A DNA stretch of 64,000 nucleotides. Source: Halarcobacter sp. GTDB taxonomy: Bacteria > Campylobacterota > Campylobacteria > Campylobacterales > Arcobacteraceae. Below, piece by piece: positions 9,582 through 17,699 of the stretch. The first letter of the stretch is position 1, and each line of letters starts with the position of its first letter. The notes beneath the pieces were generated by a model that did no database searches, was not told where the DNA came from, and saw only the letters and a program-made list of their open reading frames with translations. The DNA is taken from positions 62,001 to 126,000 of the forward strand of contig NZ_OY781470.1 in NCBI RefSeq assembly GCF_963676935.1, in the 5' to 3' direction. Made by a program: the position numbers and the translations under genes.

Positions 9582-10391
9582 TTACTGAGATAGTTGGTTA
9601 TATATCTCTTTTACACTTTTTCCTGTAAGTTTTGCTATAAGTTTTGCTTTTACTTTTGGTGCTAAATCAAGCTCTTCAATATCTGAAAGTTCTATGCTTT
9701 CACCTTGTGTTTTTGTTGGCTCAATGATTATTACCCATTCACCTTTTATATTTTCATTTTTAAATTGTTCAAAAAGATTTAAAGCAGTATCTTTATATAT
9801 TTTTTGATGTAGTTTTGTTAGCTCTTTTGCTAGAAAAATTGTTCTATTTTCATCGATATTTTTAATCTCTTCTATGGTTTTTAAAAGTCTATGAGGTGAT
9901 TCATAAAGTATAGGTAAAATTGAACTTTGCATAACTTGAGAAAGTTTTTGGTGTCTCTCTTTGCCTTTGTGTGCTAAAAATCCATAAAATGTAAATTCTG
10001 TTTGTTCAAATCCACTCATTGCAAAAGCTGTTAAAACTGCATTTGCACCAGGGATAACATCATAAGATATGTTGTTTTGTATACAAAAATCTACAAGTGA
10101 AGCACCAGGGTCTGATACACAAGGCATTCCTGCATCACTAACATAAACAATATTTTTTTCAAAATCTTCAGGTGATAAAGTTTTTAATATCTGTTTTTCG
10201 TTGTGAGAATGAAAAGATTTAAACTCATTACAGTTAAATTGTAAGTTTTCTCTTTGGGATAAAAGTTGAAGAAGTTTTTTTGTGACTCTTGTATCTTCAC
10301 AAAAGATTAATTCCGCATCCAATAGGGCAGTGATTGCTCTTTTAGAGATATCCTCTAAATTTCCTATTGGGGTTGGAACTAAAGTTAACAC
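9582..10391 (-). CDS. rsmI: 16S rRNA cytidine-1402 2'-O-methyltransferase
   Basis: This 269-aa tetrapyrrole-methylase-fold enzyme has the RsmI signature at its start (LTLVPTPIGNLEDIS), EDTRVTKKLL, SDAGMPCVSDPG and the conserved YESPHRL segment. RsmI uses SAM to methylate C1402 in the ribosomal decoding centre. Its end (LTGKSVKEIYNQL) is the typical C-terminal helix. It starts 16 bp after the L31 gene on the same strand, so they are probably co-transcribed. Confidence 0.95.
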   Translation of the reverse strand: MLTLVPTPIGNLEDISKRAITALLDAELIFCEDTRVTKKLLQLLSQRENLQFNCNEFKSFHSHNEKQILKTLSPEDFEKNIVYVSDAGMPCVSDPGASLVDFCIQNNISYDVIPGANAVLTAFAMSGFEQTEFTFYGFLAHKGKERHQKLSQVMQSSILPILYESPHRLLKTIEEIKNIDENRTIFLAKELTKLHQKIYKDTALNLFEQFKNENIKGEWVIIIEPTKTQGESIELSDIEELDLAPKVKAKLIAKLTGKSVKEIYNQLSQ

Positions 10392-10407
10392 TTGCTGTAA
10401 GCTAGAA

Positions 10408-10608
10408 TTATTTTTTAGCGTATTTAGCTTTGAATTTTTCTACTCTACCAGCAGCATCAACAATTTTGTGCTCACCAGTAAAGAATGGGTGGCAAGCTGA
10501 ACAAATGTCGATTCTCATTGACTCAACATTTGATTTTGTTTCAAATGTGTTTCCGCAAGCACAAGATACTGTACAAGCTTTGTACTCTGGGTGAATATCT
10601 TTTTTCAC
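10408..10608 (-). CDS. rpmE: 50S ribosomal protein L31
   Basis: This 66-aa protein begins [19 protein letters not shown] and contains [15 protein letters not shown], which is the L31 signature. Cysteines at residues 16, 18, 36 and 39 make it the zinc-binding (C+) form. Campylobacterota normally keep this form. It precedes rsmI in the same transcript. Confidence 0.97.
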   Translation of the reverse strand: MKKDIHPEYKACTVSCACGNTFETKSNVESMRIDICSACHPFFTGEHKIVDAAGRVEKFKAKYAKK

Positions 10609-10697
10609 TTGATTTTCCTTAGTTTAGCTAATGTCTAATAAAAGGTCGAATCTTTTGTCGCCCTTTACTAAACTCTTAAAATGAAATCGGATTATAT

Positions 10698-11567
10698 CTA
10701 AAAAAACTTAAGAATATCTGAATTTAAGTTTTCTATAAAGTTTGAATGTTTCTCTTTGAATTGACCTCTGTTGAAAGTGTTTTGTCTTTTTGCTAGTTTT
10801 GCAGTATTTTGACTAATCTTTTCTTCTAATTCTTTTTTATTTAATTTCCCATCCAAATAATCCAATGTTTCTATAATCCCTATTGAACTCATGCAGTTTG
10901 GCTCTCTTGTATATTTACCCTCTAGAAAGATAACTTCATCTATAACCCCATCTTTTATCATTTGTTTTGTTCTAAGAGCTATTCTTTCACGAAGTTTTTC
11001 CCTATCCCAAACAATCTCAAATATTTTCAAATCTTTAGCAACAGGTTTTTTAGGATTTAGTTCAAAGTATTTTGATGGAGTCATTCCACTTTGCTTGTAT
11101 ATGGAAAAAGCTTTTCTTATACGATAAGTGTCATTTGAAGAGATTTTTTCCATATACTCTTTATCTAGATTATATAACATATCATAAGTTTCTTTCTCTG
11201 AAGCCTCTAATGGAAACTCTTTTTCAAGACCTGTTGATAAACCTTCAATCAAAGCTTTTAAATAAAACCCAGTTCCACCTACAATAATAAGATTGTTGTT
11301 ATTGTTTTTTGCATATTCCTTTGCCTCTTTATAAGTTTGAATAAACTGTATTACATCAAAATTTTCATTTGGATAAACTTCATCTATACCAAAATGTTTT
11401 ATGTCACCTCTTTCTTCAAGTGTAGGTTTTGCTGAGGCTATATCTATCTCTTTGTAAACTGATAAAGAATCCAAAGAGAGTATAATTGAATTTGTTTTTT
11501 GAGCAATATCTATTGATAGTGCAGTTTTTCCTGAGGCTGTTGAGCCTATTATTGCAATTTCTTTCAT
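10698..11567 (-). CDS. miaA: tRNA dimethylallyltransferase
   Basis: This 289-aa enzyme transfers a dimethylallyl group to A37 of tRNAs that read UNN codons. The N-terminal P-loop is GSTASGKT (residues 8-15), followed by LDSLSVYKEIDIASAKP and the VGGTGFYLKALIEGL motif. The C-terminal part contains the usual TAKLAKRQNTF segment. It is divergent from the prenyltransferase gene at 11616 with only 48 bp between them, so their promoters overlap. Confidence 0.96.
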   Translation of the reverse strand: MKEIAIIGSTASGKTALSIDIAQKTNSIILSLDSLSVYKEIDIASAKPTLEERGDIKHFGIDEVYPNENFDVIQFIQTYKEAKEYAKNNNNNLIIVGGTGFYLKALIEGLSTGLEKEFPLEASEKETYDMLYNLDKEYMEKISSNDTYRIRKAFSIYKQSGMTPSKYFELNPKKPVAKDLKIFEIVWDREKLRERIALRTKQMIKDGVIDEVIFLEGKYTREPNCMSSIGIIETLDYLDGKLNKKELEEKISQNTAKLAKRQNTFNRGQFKEKHSNFIENLNSDILKFF

Positions 11568-11615
11568 AAAAAAATTGTATCAAAATTTTACTCTTATTTT
11601 GATATACTTTCGCCC

Positions 11616-12485
11616 ATGGAAAATATAAAACGAATTTTAAACAATTTTAATGAACTAGTTATGTTCAAACACTCAATTTTTGCTTTACCTTTTATTTTTA
11701 TTGCAATGATCGTTTCATCGGTTGAAGTAAATGGTAGTGCGTGGTTTGGCTTTAAATTACTTATATTAGGTGTATTAGCTGCAGTAAGTGCAAGAAATTT
11801 TGCAATGGGCTTTAATAGATATATGGATAGAGATATAGATGCACTAAATCCTAGAACAATAAATCGTCCAAATGTTGATGGGAGAGTAACTCCAATACAA
11901 ATGTTGGTTTTTGTTATCTTAAATGCTTTGGCTTTTATAGTTGTTGCGTATTTTGTAAATGACTTGGCCTTTTATCTTTCAATACCTATTTTATTTGTTA
12001 TTGGTTCATATTCTTATTTTAAAAGATTTTCATATTTAGCTCACATAATACTTGGTGTCTCTTTAGGATTAGCTCCAATTGCAGGTGTTGTTGCAATTAG
12101 TGAAACTATAACTTTATGGTCAGTTTTACTAAGTATAGGTGTTATGTTTTGGGTTGCTGGATTCGATTTATTATACTCTTTACAAGATATTGAAGTTGAT
12201 AAAAAATTGGGCTTACATTCAATTCCTAGTAAATTTGGAGCTAAAAAAACAATGCTTATATCAAAAGTGTTCCACTTGTGTACTGTTTTATTTTGGTTTC
12301 TTTTTGCTATTACTTCAAGTAGTGGAATATTTGCTTATATTGCTGTTATAGTTGCAGCTGTTATGTTAACTTATGAACATATATTAGTAAATAGAGACTT
12401 TACAAAGATAGATAAAGCATTTTTTACTGTCAACGGTTATTTAGGGATTGTATTCTTTTTCTTGATACTTATTGACTCCTTTTGA
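11616..12485 (+). CDS. mqnP: UbiA-family polyprenyltransferase (menaquinone, MqnP type)
   Basis: This 289-aa integral membrane protein has eight to nine helices and both Asp-rich motifs of the UbiA family. These are NRYMDRDIDALNPRT near residue 67 and DLLYSLQDIEVDKKLG near residue 185. It would attach the isoprenoid tail to an aromatic ring in the inner membrane. Campylobacterota make menaquinone by the futalosine route, where MqnP is the UbiA homologue, so that name is preferred. 4-Hydroxybenzoate prenyltransferase is the sequence-equivalent alternative. Confidence 0.82.
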   Translation: MENIKRILNNFNELVMFKHSIFALPFIFIAMIVSSVEVNGSAWFGFKLLILGVLAAVSARNFAMGFNRYMDRDIDALNPRTINRPNVDGRVTPIQMLVFVILNALAFIVVAYFVNDLAFYLSIPILFVIGSYSYFKRFSYLAHIILGVSLGLAPIAGVVAISETITLWSVLLSIGVMFWVAGFDLLYSLQDIEVDKKLGLHSIPSKFGAKKTMLISKVFHLCTVLFWFLFAITSSSGIFAYIAVIVAAVMLTYEHILVNRDFTKIDKAFFTVNGYLGIVFFFLILIDSF

Positions 12486-12574
12486 GACAATTTCTAATCA
12501 AAATTTAAAAACAGCTTAAAAGGTTTTTAGTTATTTTTTATTATAATATAAATAATTAATTAAAAAGGCCTTTT

Positions 12575-13378
12575 ATGAGCAATAAGCTAAAAGAAGTAAC
12601 ATATCTAACTAAAAAAGATTTAAATAAATTAGATGTAGTATTGCCGGGGAAATATACAACAACTTTTGAAAATATTGCAAAGGTCTTAGAAGTAGATTTG
12701 GAAGATAAACAAATTGTAATAAAAGACTTAAGTAGTGATATTGACCATTTAAATAATATTGTTGATCAAACAAGTAAAAATCTTAACCTAATACAAATAT
12801 CAACACAAAATGCACAACAAGCGATAAAAGATAAAAATGAACAATCTTTAGAAGAGATAAATAAAGAGTTAAAAAAGATGAAAGAAGAGATTGTCTCTTT
12901 ACAAAGACAACTTTTCTCTGATCCACTAACAAGTGCTCTTAATAGAAAATGGCTAAATGAAAAGTATTTAAAAGATGATTGCTTCCAAAATGATGGATTT
13001 ATTGTATTTTTAGATCTAAATAATTTTAAAAATATTAATGACATATATGGTCATCTTATAGGTGACCAAGTTTTAAAATACCTAGTAAAGTTTTTAAAAA
13101 AAGAACTAAGCTATCCTGGAGTCGATATAGTAAGGTATGCAGGGGATGAGTTTTTACTTTTATTTAATAGAAACCAAGTAACCATACCTAATATAAATAG
13201 GATAATAAATGATTTGCAAACTAAATTAGCAAAACAAAATCTAAAATCTTCAAAAATAGATAGTTTGCATTTCTCCTTTGCTTATGGATTAACAACTTTT
13301 AAGCATAATGATAACTTCGATGAGGTGTTAGAGATAGCAGATGAATTAATGTATAAAAATAAAGAAGAAACAAAGTAA
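12575..13378 (+). CDS. Cytosolic GGDEF-domain protein
   Basis: This 267-aa protein has no membrane segment. Residues 45-115 are a long charged helix or coiled coil, and residues 120-265 form a GGDEF domain. The active-site motif reads RYAGDEF, an A-for-G variant at the first position that is found in some active cyclases. It is therefore either a diguanylate cyclase or a degenerate c-di-GMP sensor. DPLTSALNRKWL and LDLNNFKNIND match the family. The gene is preceded by AAAAGGCC ahead of ATG 12575. Confidence 0.82.
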   Translation: MSNKLKEVTYLTKKDLNKLDVVLPGKYTTTFENIAKVLEVDLEDKQIVIKDLSSDIDHLNNIVDQTSKNLNLIQISTQNAQQAIKDKNEQSLEEINKELKKMKEEIVSLQRQLFSDPLTSALNRKWLNEKYLKDDCFQNDGFIVFLDLNNFKNINDIYGHLIGDQVLKYLVKFLKKELSYPGVDIVRYAGDEFLLLFNRNQVTIPNINRIINDLQTKLAKQNLKSSKIDSLHFSFAYGLTTFKHNDNFDEVLEIADELMYKNKEETK

Positions 13379-13484
13379 AATCTTAAACTTAACTTAATCT
13401 TAAGTTCTTGCTTACACTAAAGTATTAAGAAAAATATATCTAAAAATTACATATAGTTGACTTGATGGTATTTCAAGCTATAAC

Positions 13485-13513
13485 TTGACAAAAGAATATA
13501 TATTGTTTATAAT
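13485..13513 (+). promoter_or_regulatory. Consensus sigma-70 promoter
   Basis: TTGACA at 13485-13490 and TATAAT at 13508-13513 are separated by 17 bp, a perfect consensus match. Transcription would start near 13520, about 25 bp upstream of the 40-aa peptide gene. Read-through could also supply the tRNA-Arg gene at 13755, although that gene has its own TATAAT at 13686-13691. Confidence 0.8.
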
Positions 13514-13543
13514 AGTAATAATATATAGAGAAAGGATATAATT

Positions 13544-13666
13544 ATGAGTATTTATAAATTAAAACTAGATGCAAATATGCAAACAAGTAAAAAAGCAAGT
13601 TTTACAAATCTCTCAATTTACCTTGGAATGATTTTAGTAGTAGCAGTAATTTTTGCTTTTATTTAA
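13544..13666 (+). CDS. 40-aa single-helix membrane peptide
   Basis: A short gene with ATG at 13544, a good AAAGGA ribosome site ending about 9 bp upstream, and a TAA stop at 13664. The product has a polar N-terminus (MSIYKLKLDANMQTSKK) and one C-terminal transmembrane helix (YLGMILVVAVIFAFI). The perfect promoter directly upstream argues that it is really expressed. I do not recognise a family; the size and topology fit a small accessory or regulatory membrane peptide. It lies just outside the genomic island. Confidence 0.6.
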   Translation: MSIYKLKLDANMQTSKKASFTNLSIYLGMILVVAVIFAFI

Positions 13667-13754
13667 CTAAAGTCGTTAAACTGAATATAATTCAGAGTAG
13701 TTTAAACATAGTGTGTGTAAAATTCGCACTCTAAAGTGTATATTACACACAAGC

Positions 13755-13831
13755 GCGTCTGTGGCTCAACTGGATAGAGCGCCGGGTTTCGGCCCCGGTG
13801 GTTGTGGGTTCGAATCCTACCAGGCGTGCCA
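13755..13831 (+). tRNA. tRNA-Arg(TCG)
   Basis: The cloverleaf folds by eye. The acceptor GCGTCTG (13755-13761) pairs with CAGGCGT (13821-13827), with wobbles, followed by discriminator G and encoded CCA. The anticodon stem CCGGG/CCCGG encloses loop TTTCGGC with anticodon TCG, which reads CGA. The T-loop TTCGAAT is intact. The 3' half from 13786 is duplicated at 39103, so this gene is the integration target of the island and its 3' end was probably supplied by the island's attP. Candidate promoter: TATAAT at 13686. Confidence 0.93.
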
Positions 13832-13833
13832 TT
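13786..13833 (+). repeat. attL: 48-bp direct repeat inside tRNA-Arg
   Basis: This covers the anticodon loop to just past the CCA of tRNA-Arg and matches 39103-39150 at 47 of 48 positions. The single difference is C (here) versus T in the T-loop TTCGA. This copy keeps the tRNA functional. Confidence 0.95.
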
Positions 13834-13838
13834 TAAAA

Positions 13839-13883
13839 GCTCGATATAATGGACTCTTTGGAGTTTTTATATCGGGCTTTTTT
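13839..13883 (+). terminator. Rho-independent terminator after tRNA-Arg
   Basis: GCTCGATATAA (from 13839) pairs with TTATATCGGGC (ending 13877), with one G-U pair and an inner ACTC/GAGT helix, followed directly by six T. It terminates the tRNA transcript. It lies 6 bp inside the island, so the terminator as well as the tRNA 3' end appears to be island-borne. Confidence 0.85.
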
Positions 13884-13901
13884 ATTTGATTCAAATTTTA
13901 A

Positions 13902-13919
13902 TTCCAACCTATTTCCAAC
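13902..13919. promoter_or_regulatory. Putative integrase arm site, left
   Basis: Two TTCCAAC heptamers lie one helical turn apart (TTCCAACCTATTTCCAAC), about 70 bp inside attL. The same 18 bp occurs at 38958-38975, about 130 bp inside attR. Paired arm-type sites flanking the core sites are expected for this class of integrase. The site overlaps the last bases of the CI-like gene. Confidence 0.6.
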
Positions 13920-14478
13920 TTAATGTAAAAGATCTCTTCTTTTCAATAAGAAATATTATAGATTCTTTAAATTGTTCTTTATTCTCAAAGATGTAATCTA
14001 TTTTGTCTTTACTCAGAAAATATTTAAAGTCTTCATTAAGTTTATATCTTCCCTTTCGTGTTGTAAACATGTCATTTTTTAAATTAAATCCAAACTCTTT
14101 AAATTCACTTTTAATAAAGTTGAATATATTTTGTTTAATATCATTTTTTTCCATATTATATGAACAATAGGAATCATAACTATTAATATTTGTTTTGTTC
14201 AAAATAAAATATAACGAAATAAGGGATGCAATTTCAAAATTATATAAGGTATTATTAATTGTGTAGAAAAAATCTGATTCAGAGAAAGAATCTATTTCAC
14301 GAAATATATGATCATATATACCTAATTTTTTACATTTTTTTTTAATTGGTGATATTGCAGAACGTTGCTTCCATTTCGAAACTGTAGGTTCAGGTGTTTC
14401 AATTGCATTTGCTAAATCTTTTATTGTATAAACTTTAAAATAATCAAATAGTTTTTCAAATACATCATTTATATTCAT
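13909..14478 (-). CDS. CI-like phage repressor with N-terminal HTH
   Basis: In this 189-aa protein the first 50 residues (VFEKLFDYFKVYTIKDLANAIETPEPTVSKWKQRSAIS) form a helix-turn-helix of the Bac_CI_repr / XRE type. The rest, roughly residues 60-189, is not a recognisable peptidase domain, so it may not be RecA-cleaved. It is divergent from the small gene set at 14587 across a 108-bp region with inverted repeats, the layout of a maintenance/excision switch. It is probably the island's regulator. Its 3' end overlaps the putative left arm site. Confidence 0.7.
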   Translation of the reverse strand: MNINDVFEKLFDYFKVYTIKDLANAIETPEPTVSKWKQRSAISPIKKKCKKLGIYDHIFREIDSFSESDFFYTINNTLYNFEIASLISLYFILNKTNINSYDSYCSYNMEKNDIKQNIFNFIKSEFKEFGFNLKNDMFTTRKGRYKLNEDFKYFLSKDKIDYIFENKEQFKESIIFLIEKKRSFTLSWK

Positions 14479-14494
14479 TCTAAATAACCTTCAT

Positions 14495-14570
14495 TACATT
14501 TATTTTAAAATGTACAATAAAATACATTTTAAGTCTTTTTTAATATTTAATGCTTTAAAATACATTTAAA
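14495..14570. promoter_or_regulatory. Palindromic operators between divergent island genes
   Basis: TTAAAATGTA (14505-14514) is inverted as TACATTTTAA (14523-14532) with an 8-bp spacer. Further half-sites follow (TACATTTAAA at 14561-14570) and precede (TTACATTTAT near 14495). Repeated half-sites between a CI-like repressor and a divergent gene suggest an autoregulated operator region. Confidence 0.6.
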
Positions 14571-14586
14571 GACATTAGGAGACAAG

Positions 14587-15135
14587 ATGGAAAGTATAAC
14601 CGAAAATATTGAAATTGTAGATAAAATAAAATATAAATCCACTGTAATTAATAATAGTTACAGTGAAATTAATCCAGATACAAAATGGAAAGAAATTATA
14701 TTAGATAATCCTCTCTTGCAAAATAGGGTAACTGTTAATGAATTTGAATTGTCATTAATTTTAGGCCGTGGCTCATCAGAGTCAACATTAAATTCATTAC
14801 GTATTGATGGAAAACATTTTATCCAATATATACAGGTGAAAAAAGGAGCGAGAGTTCTTTATCCTATAATATATGTATGTGAATCGATTACTCAAATAAG
14901 CGTTGCAAATAAACATGAATGGGTTGTAAGACAAATAAAGAAAAGTGATTATGTTAGTAGGTATAGCAATGTAATTAATCAAAATTCAATCGCTAAACTT
15001 ATGGGCGTAAAAGCTGGAACAATATCAGAATACAGGAAACAAGGATTGTTTATTGATCCTATTAAAGGAACGTTATTTTCAATAGACAATTTAGTTCGGT
15101 GGATTTTAAAAAATTCAATAAAGAGTGTATATTGA
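14587..15135 (+). CDS. Predicted DNA-binding protein, two HTH-like segments
   Basis: This 182-aa protein has two short segments that look like helix-turn-helix or MerR/excisionase-type folds. They are VNEFELSLILGRGSSESTLNSLR near residue 42 and IAKLMGVKAGTISEYRKQGLF near residue 137. It starts with a good AGGAGA ribosome site and is divergent from the CI-like repressor. By position it could be an excision or replication control protein of the island; that is inference. It overlaps the next gene if that gene starts at TTG 15132. Confidence 0.5.
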   Translation: MESITENIEIVDKIKYKSTVINNSYSEINPDTKWKEIILDNPLLQNRVTVNEFELSLILGRGSSESTLNSLRIDGKHFIQYIQVKKGARVLYPIIYVCESITQISVANKHEWVVRQIKKSDYVSRYSNVINQNSIAKLMGVKAGTISEYRKQGLFIDPIKGTLFSIDNLVRWILKNSIKSVY

Positions 15136-15605
15136 AAGATCTAGAATTAAAGCTAAAATTAAACGATGACAGTCAAAAAAAAATGATTAATTGGTTCTCT
15201 AGACAAAGTGAAGAAATAAAACTAAAAATATTTGAAGAAAAAAGAAATTATTTCTTTAAACTGAAACAAGATGTCAATGAAAAAAATGAAATACTTGATT
15301 ACATGTCTTTTATACTAGCAGTAAAAGATATCCATGACAAGCTTGATTATCTAAATAAAAAAAACAAAAGTAAATCATTGAATGAAATTGCACACATCAC
15401 TGCTCTTGAATTAAAATCATTGAAGAAAGCACCAAGAAAAGAAAAATATGATGCAATAGTAGATAGATTTTCAATCATACAAAAGTTGAGAGAAAAAAGT
15501 TTTAGTTGGAGAGATATTTCATTAATTTTTAAGACAAAATATAGACAAAATGTCTCACACCAATATATAAAAAATGTATATGAGGAGTTAAAAAATGGAT
15601 TATAA
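15132..15605 (+). CDS. Small helical protein with C-terminal HTH
   Basis: A predicted 157-aa product, Lys-rich and almost entirely helical. Its C-terminus (KLREKSFSWRDISLIFKTKYRQNVSHQYIKNVYEEL) looks like a helix-turn-helix as in plasmid or mobilisation accessory proteins. I chose TTG 15132 because it overlaps the upstream stop (TTGA) and has AAAGAG six bases before it. A GTG at 15099 would add 11 residues but lacks a ribosome site. No specific family recognised. Confidence 0.5.
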   Translation: MKDLELKLKLNDDSQKKMINWFSRQSEEIKLKIFEEKRNYFFKLKQDVNEKNEILDYMSFILAVKDIHDKLDYLNKKNKSKSLNEIAHITALELKSLKKAPRKEKYDAIVDRFSIIQKLREKSFSWRDISLIFKTKYRQNVSHQYIKNVYEELKNGL

Positions 15606-16008
15606 TTCAGCATTATATGGAATTATATATATTATCACACTAATAATGAGTGCAGTGATAATTAGAAACAATATAAAAAGAATTTTTATTGATTTTCTCG
15701 TAAATGAAAGAAAAAAAATCAAAAAAAGTATAGATGAGATATTACTTGCGCACAACAATGATATTGAGAATCTTAGTAGAAAATTGCATTTAAGTCGAGA
15801 TCAATTAAAACGAATAGATCTAACTTTGCATCCTCTAAAAGACACTACAGAAACGATTATGAATCATCTTCATGGCATTTCATTACTTACTGTTGCCATA
15901 AAAAACACACTTGATGAAAGAAAAAAACTTGAAGAAAAAATAAAAGTTTTGAAAAAAGAGAATACAAGATTAAGAGAAAATATTAGAGAAATGGAACTAA
16001 GATTATAA
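15595..16008 (+). CDS. Membrane-anchored coiled-coil protein
   Basis: A 137-aa protein with one N-terminal membrane helix (residues 5-25, ALYGIIYIITLIMSAVII), then a basic stretch and a long coiled coil to the end (KKLEEKIKVLKKENTRLREN). A GAGGAG ribosome site lies inside the end of the preceding gene, which it overlaps by 11 bp. So 14587-16008 is a three-gene unit under the divergent operator. Function unknown. Confidence 0.55.
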   Translation: MDYNSALYGIIYIITLIMSAVIIRNNIKRIFIDFLVNERKKIKKSIDEILLAHNNDIENLSRKLHLSRDQLKRIDLTLHPLKDTTETIMNHLHGISLLTVAIKNTLDERKKLEEKIKVLKKENTRLRENIREMELRL

Positions 16009-16035
16009 AGGGGGATTTAACACTCCTTCCCCCTT
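16008..16035 (+). terminator. Hairpin ending the 14587-16008 operon
   Basis: AAGGGGGA (16008-16015) pairs with TCCCCCTT (16028-16035) across a 12-nt loop, immediately after the coiled-coil gene stop. The following TTAATTAAA is only weakly U-rich, so this may be an imperfect intrinsic terminator. Confidence 0.55.
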
Positions 16036-16099
16036 AATTAAAGACCATTAAATATTTTGGATTAAAAATTAATTTTGAAGTTATCAGTTGTGATACTTC

Positions 16100-16262
16100 T
16101 TAATAGATAAACTTTAACCTAGCCCCAACATGATATTCATGCCTAGAATCACTAAAAATTGAGTTTCCATCAAGATGAAGGGTTAACCCTCCACCTTTAT
16201 ATTCACCTGCACAAATGTATAAACTCGCACTATTAGCTTCATTCCCACCTATTATAGTATTT
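16100..16262 (-). pseudogene. 3' remnant of an outer-membrane beta-barrel gene
   Basis: On the minus strand, about 50 codons are open up to a TAA at 16100-16102 and read like the last strands of a porin or autotransporter barrel. They are Gly-rich with alternating hydrophobics, containing GEYKGGGLTLHLDGN and ending HEYHVGARLKFIY with a terminal aromatic residue. There is no start codon or upstream body of such a gene. It is probably a fragment left by a recombination event in the island. Confidence 0.45.
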
Positions 16263-16775
16263 ATAATATACGAATGATGTAAACATGAGTGTAAACAATG
16301 TGTAAATTTGAAAGTAAAATATAGTGTAAACTATTTTAGTTTTATTATTCTTAAACTCTGAATTCCTAGTACTTATAGCTATTTAATCAGAAAATAGGAA
16401 ACGGAAGAAAAAATAAGTTTCTAGTAATTCTATAAAACAAAATAGGTAAATAGTTTACAAAATTCATGATAGTATAAGGTTTTATTTTTCTTATGAAAAT
16501 AAGACAATGTTTCAATTCATTGCTAAAAAAATTGGGTTTGACTTAAGAGTTATTCTATTTGGCTTAAACAAACTACATTAAAAATAGAGTGCCTTCAAAG
16601 AAGGGTGAGTTTCATCAGTTCTCGCAAAACTGTAAAGACATGATTTATTAAGTTATGCAAGCATTCATGAGCTAAAGATTGAACTAATGTTGATACTTCA
16701 TTAGCAAATAAAAAGTAGATTGACTCAACACATACCTGTATATGCGGCGGGAGAAAAAAACGATAAAGGAGATAA
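16263..16775. other. Intergenic stretch upstream of recombinase
   Basis: No convincing gene is seen. It holds a small inverted repeat CAGTT/AACTG at 16616-16632 around a 7-nt loop, and an AAGGAGAT ribosome site for the gene at 16776. The otherwise unassigned, less AT-rich patch 16590-16760 may be a leader or a recombination site. Confidence 0.3.
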
Positions 16776-17699
16776 ATGAGGGGTTCTGTTTATTATCAAA
16801 CGTCAATTCTTGCAAAAGTGATTTTTGTAGAAGGTGCAAAAAAGATTGATAGAATAAATCCAGATCACAATCATTTTAATTGTATTGCATCATATAAAAG
16901 TATGGAAACATACAGAAGAGTTTGGAATAACTTATTTAACTATTTAAGAGAACACTGGAAGCTAAAAAACTGTGAATTAATAACATACGAACATGTAGAG
17001 GCTTATTATCTTTATAAAATTGAGTATTATCCCGCAAAACAGTATGCTGAAAAAATTGTAAGTGCAATGGTGAAATTAGAATTTACCTTAAATAAATATT
17101 CAAAACAAAAATATGATAATCCAATATTGTATGATTTTAGTAAACTAAAAAGACTTTTATCCGCTTCAAAAAAAATAAAATTTGTTTCTGATATAAAAAA
17201 ATCTAGAGCATATATAAATCCCTATCGAATAATTGAAAATCTTGAATATTATAATCATCAACTAGCTGCACTAATGCAGTTAGAAGGTGGAGCAAGAAGT
17301 GAGGGAGTTACTTTAATAAATAGATCTCAATTAAAAGGAATAAATATTGATGATATTACAAAAAAAGAAATTGGAGTTATTGAAACAAAAGAAAAAGGAG
17401 GTAAGGTTGGGGATATTGCAGTTTCAATAAAGACATATGGGCTGTTGGAACAATATTTTATAGATAAAAATGTTAATAGTTTTAGAATTAAATATCAAAA
17501 GTATGCAAATGACATTAGGCAAGCTTGCTTAATGTCTAAAGAAAGTGAAAATGGTTCTCACGGTTTTCGTTGGGCATTTTGTCGAAGGAGGGTAAGGGAA
17601 TATCAACAATGTGGTTACTCATATGAACAAGCTATGCAAGGAGTTTCTTGGGAAATGAAACATTATAGAGCTAGTATTACTGAACATTATTTATCATAA
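16776..17699 (+). CDS. Divergent tyrosine recombinase
   Basis: This 307-aa protein carries the full tyrosine-recombinase residue set in order: R174 (GGARSEG), K207 (KEKGGK), H262-x-x-R265 (SHGFRWAF), H296 and nucleophile Y305 two residues before the C-terminus. The N-terminal half is helical and could be the core-binding domain. It differs clearly from the integrase at the right end in length and motif context, so it probably acts on another site, perhaps a nested element or inversion. It has a strong AAAGGAGATAA ribosome site and a long leader without genes. Confidence 0.75.
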   Translation: MRGSVYYQTSILAKVIFVEGAKKIDRINPDHNHFNCIASYKSMETYRRVWNNLFNYLREHWKLKNCELITYEHVEAYYLYKIEYYPAKQYAEKIVSAMVKLEFTLNKYSKQKYDNPILYDFSKLKRLLSASKKIKFVSDIKKSRAYINPYRIIENLEYYNHQLAALMQLEGGARSEGVTLINRSQLKGINIDDITKKEIGVIETKEKGGKVGDIAVSIKTYGLLEQYFIDKNVNSFRIKYQKYANDIRQACLMSKESENGSHGFRWAFCRRRVREYQQCGYSYEQAMQGVSWEMKHYRASITEHYLS

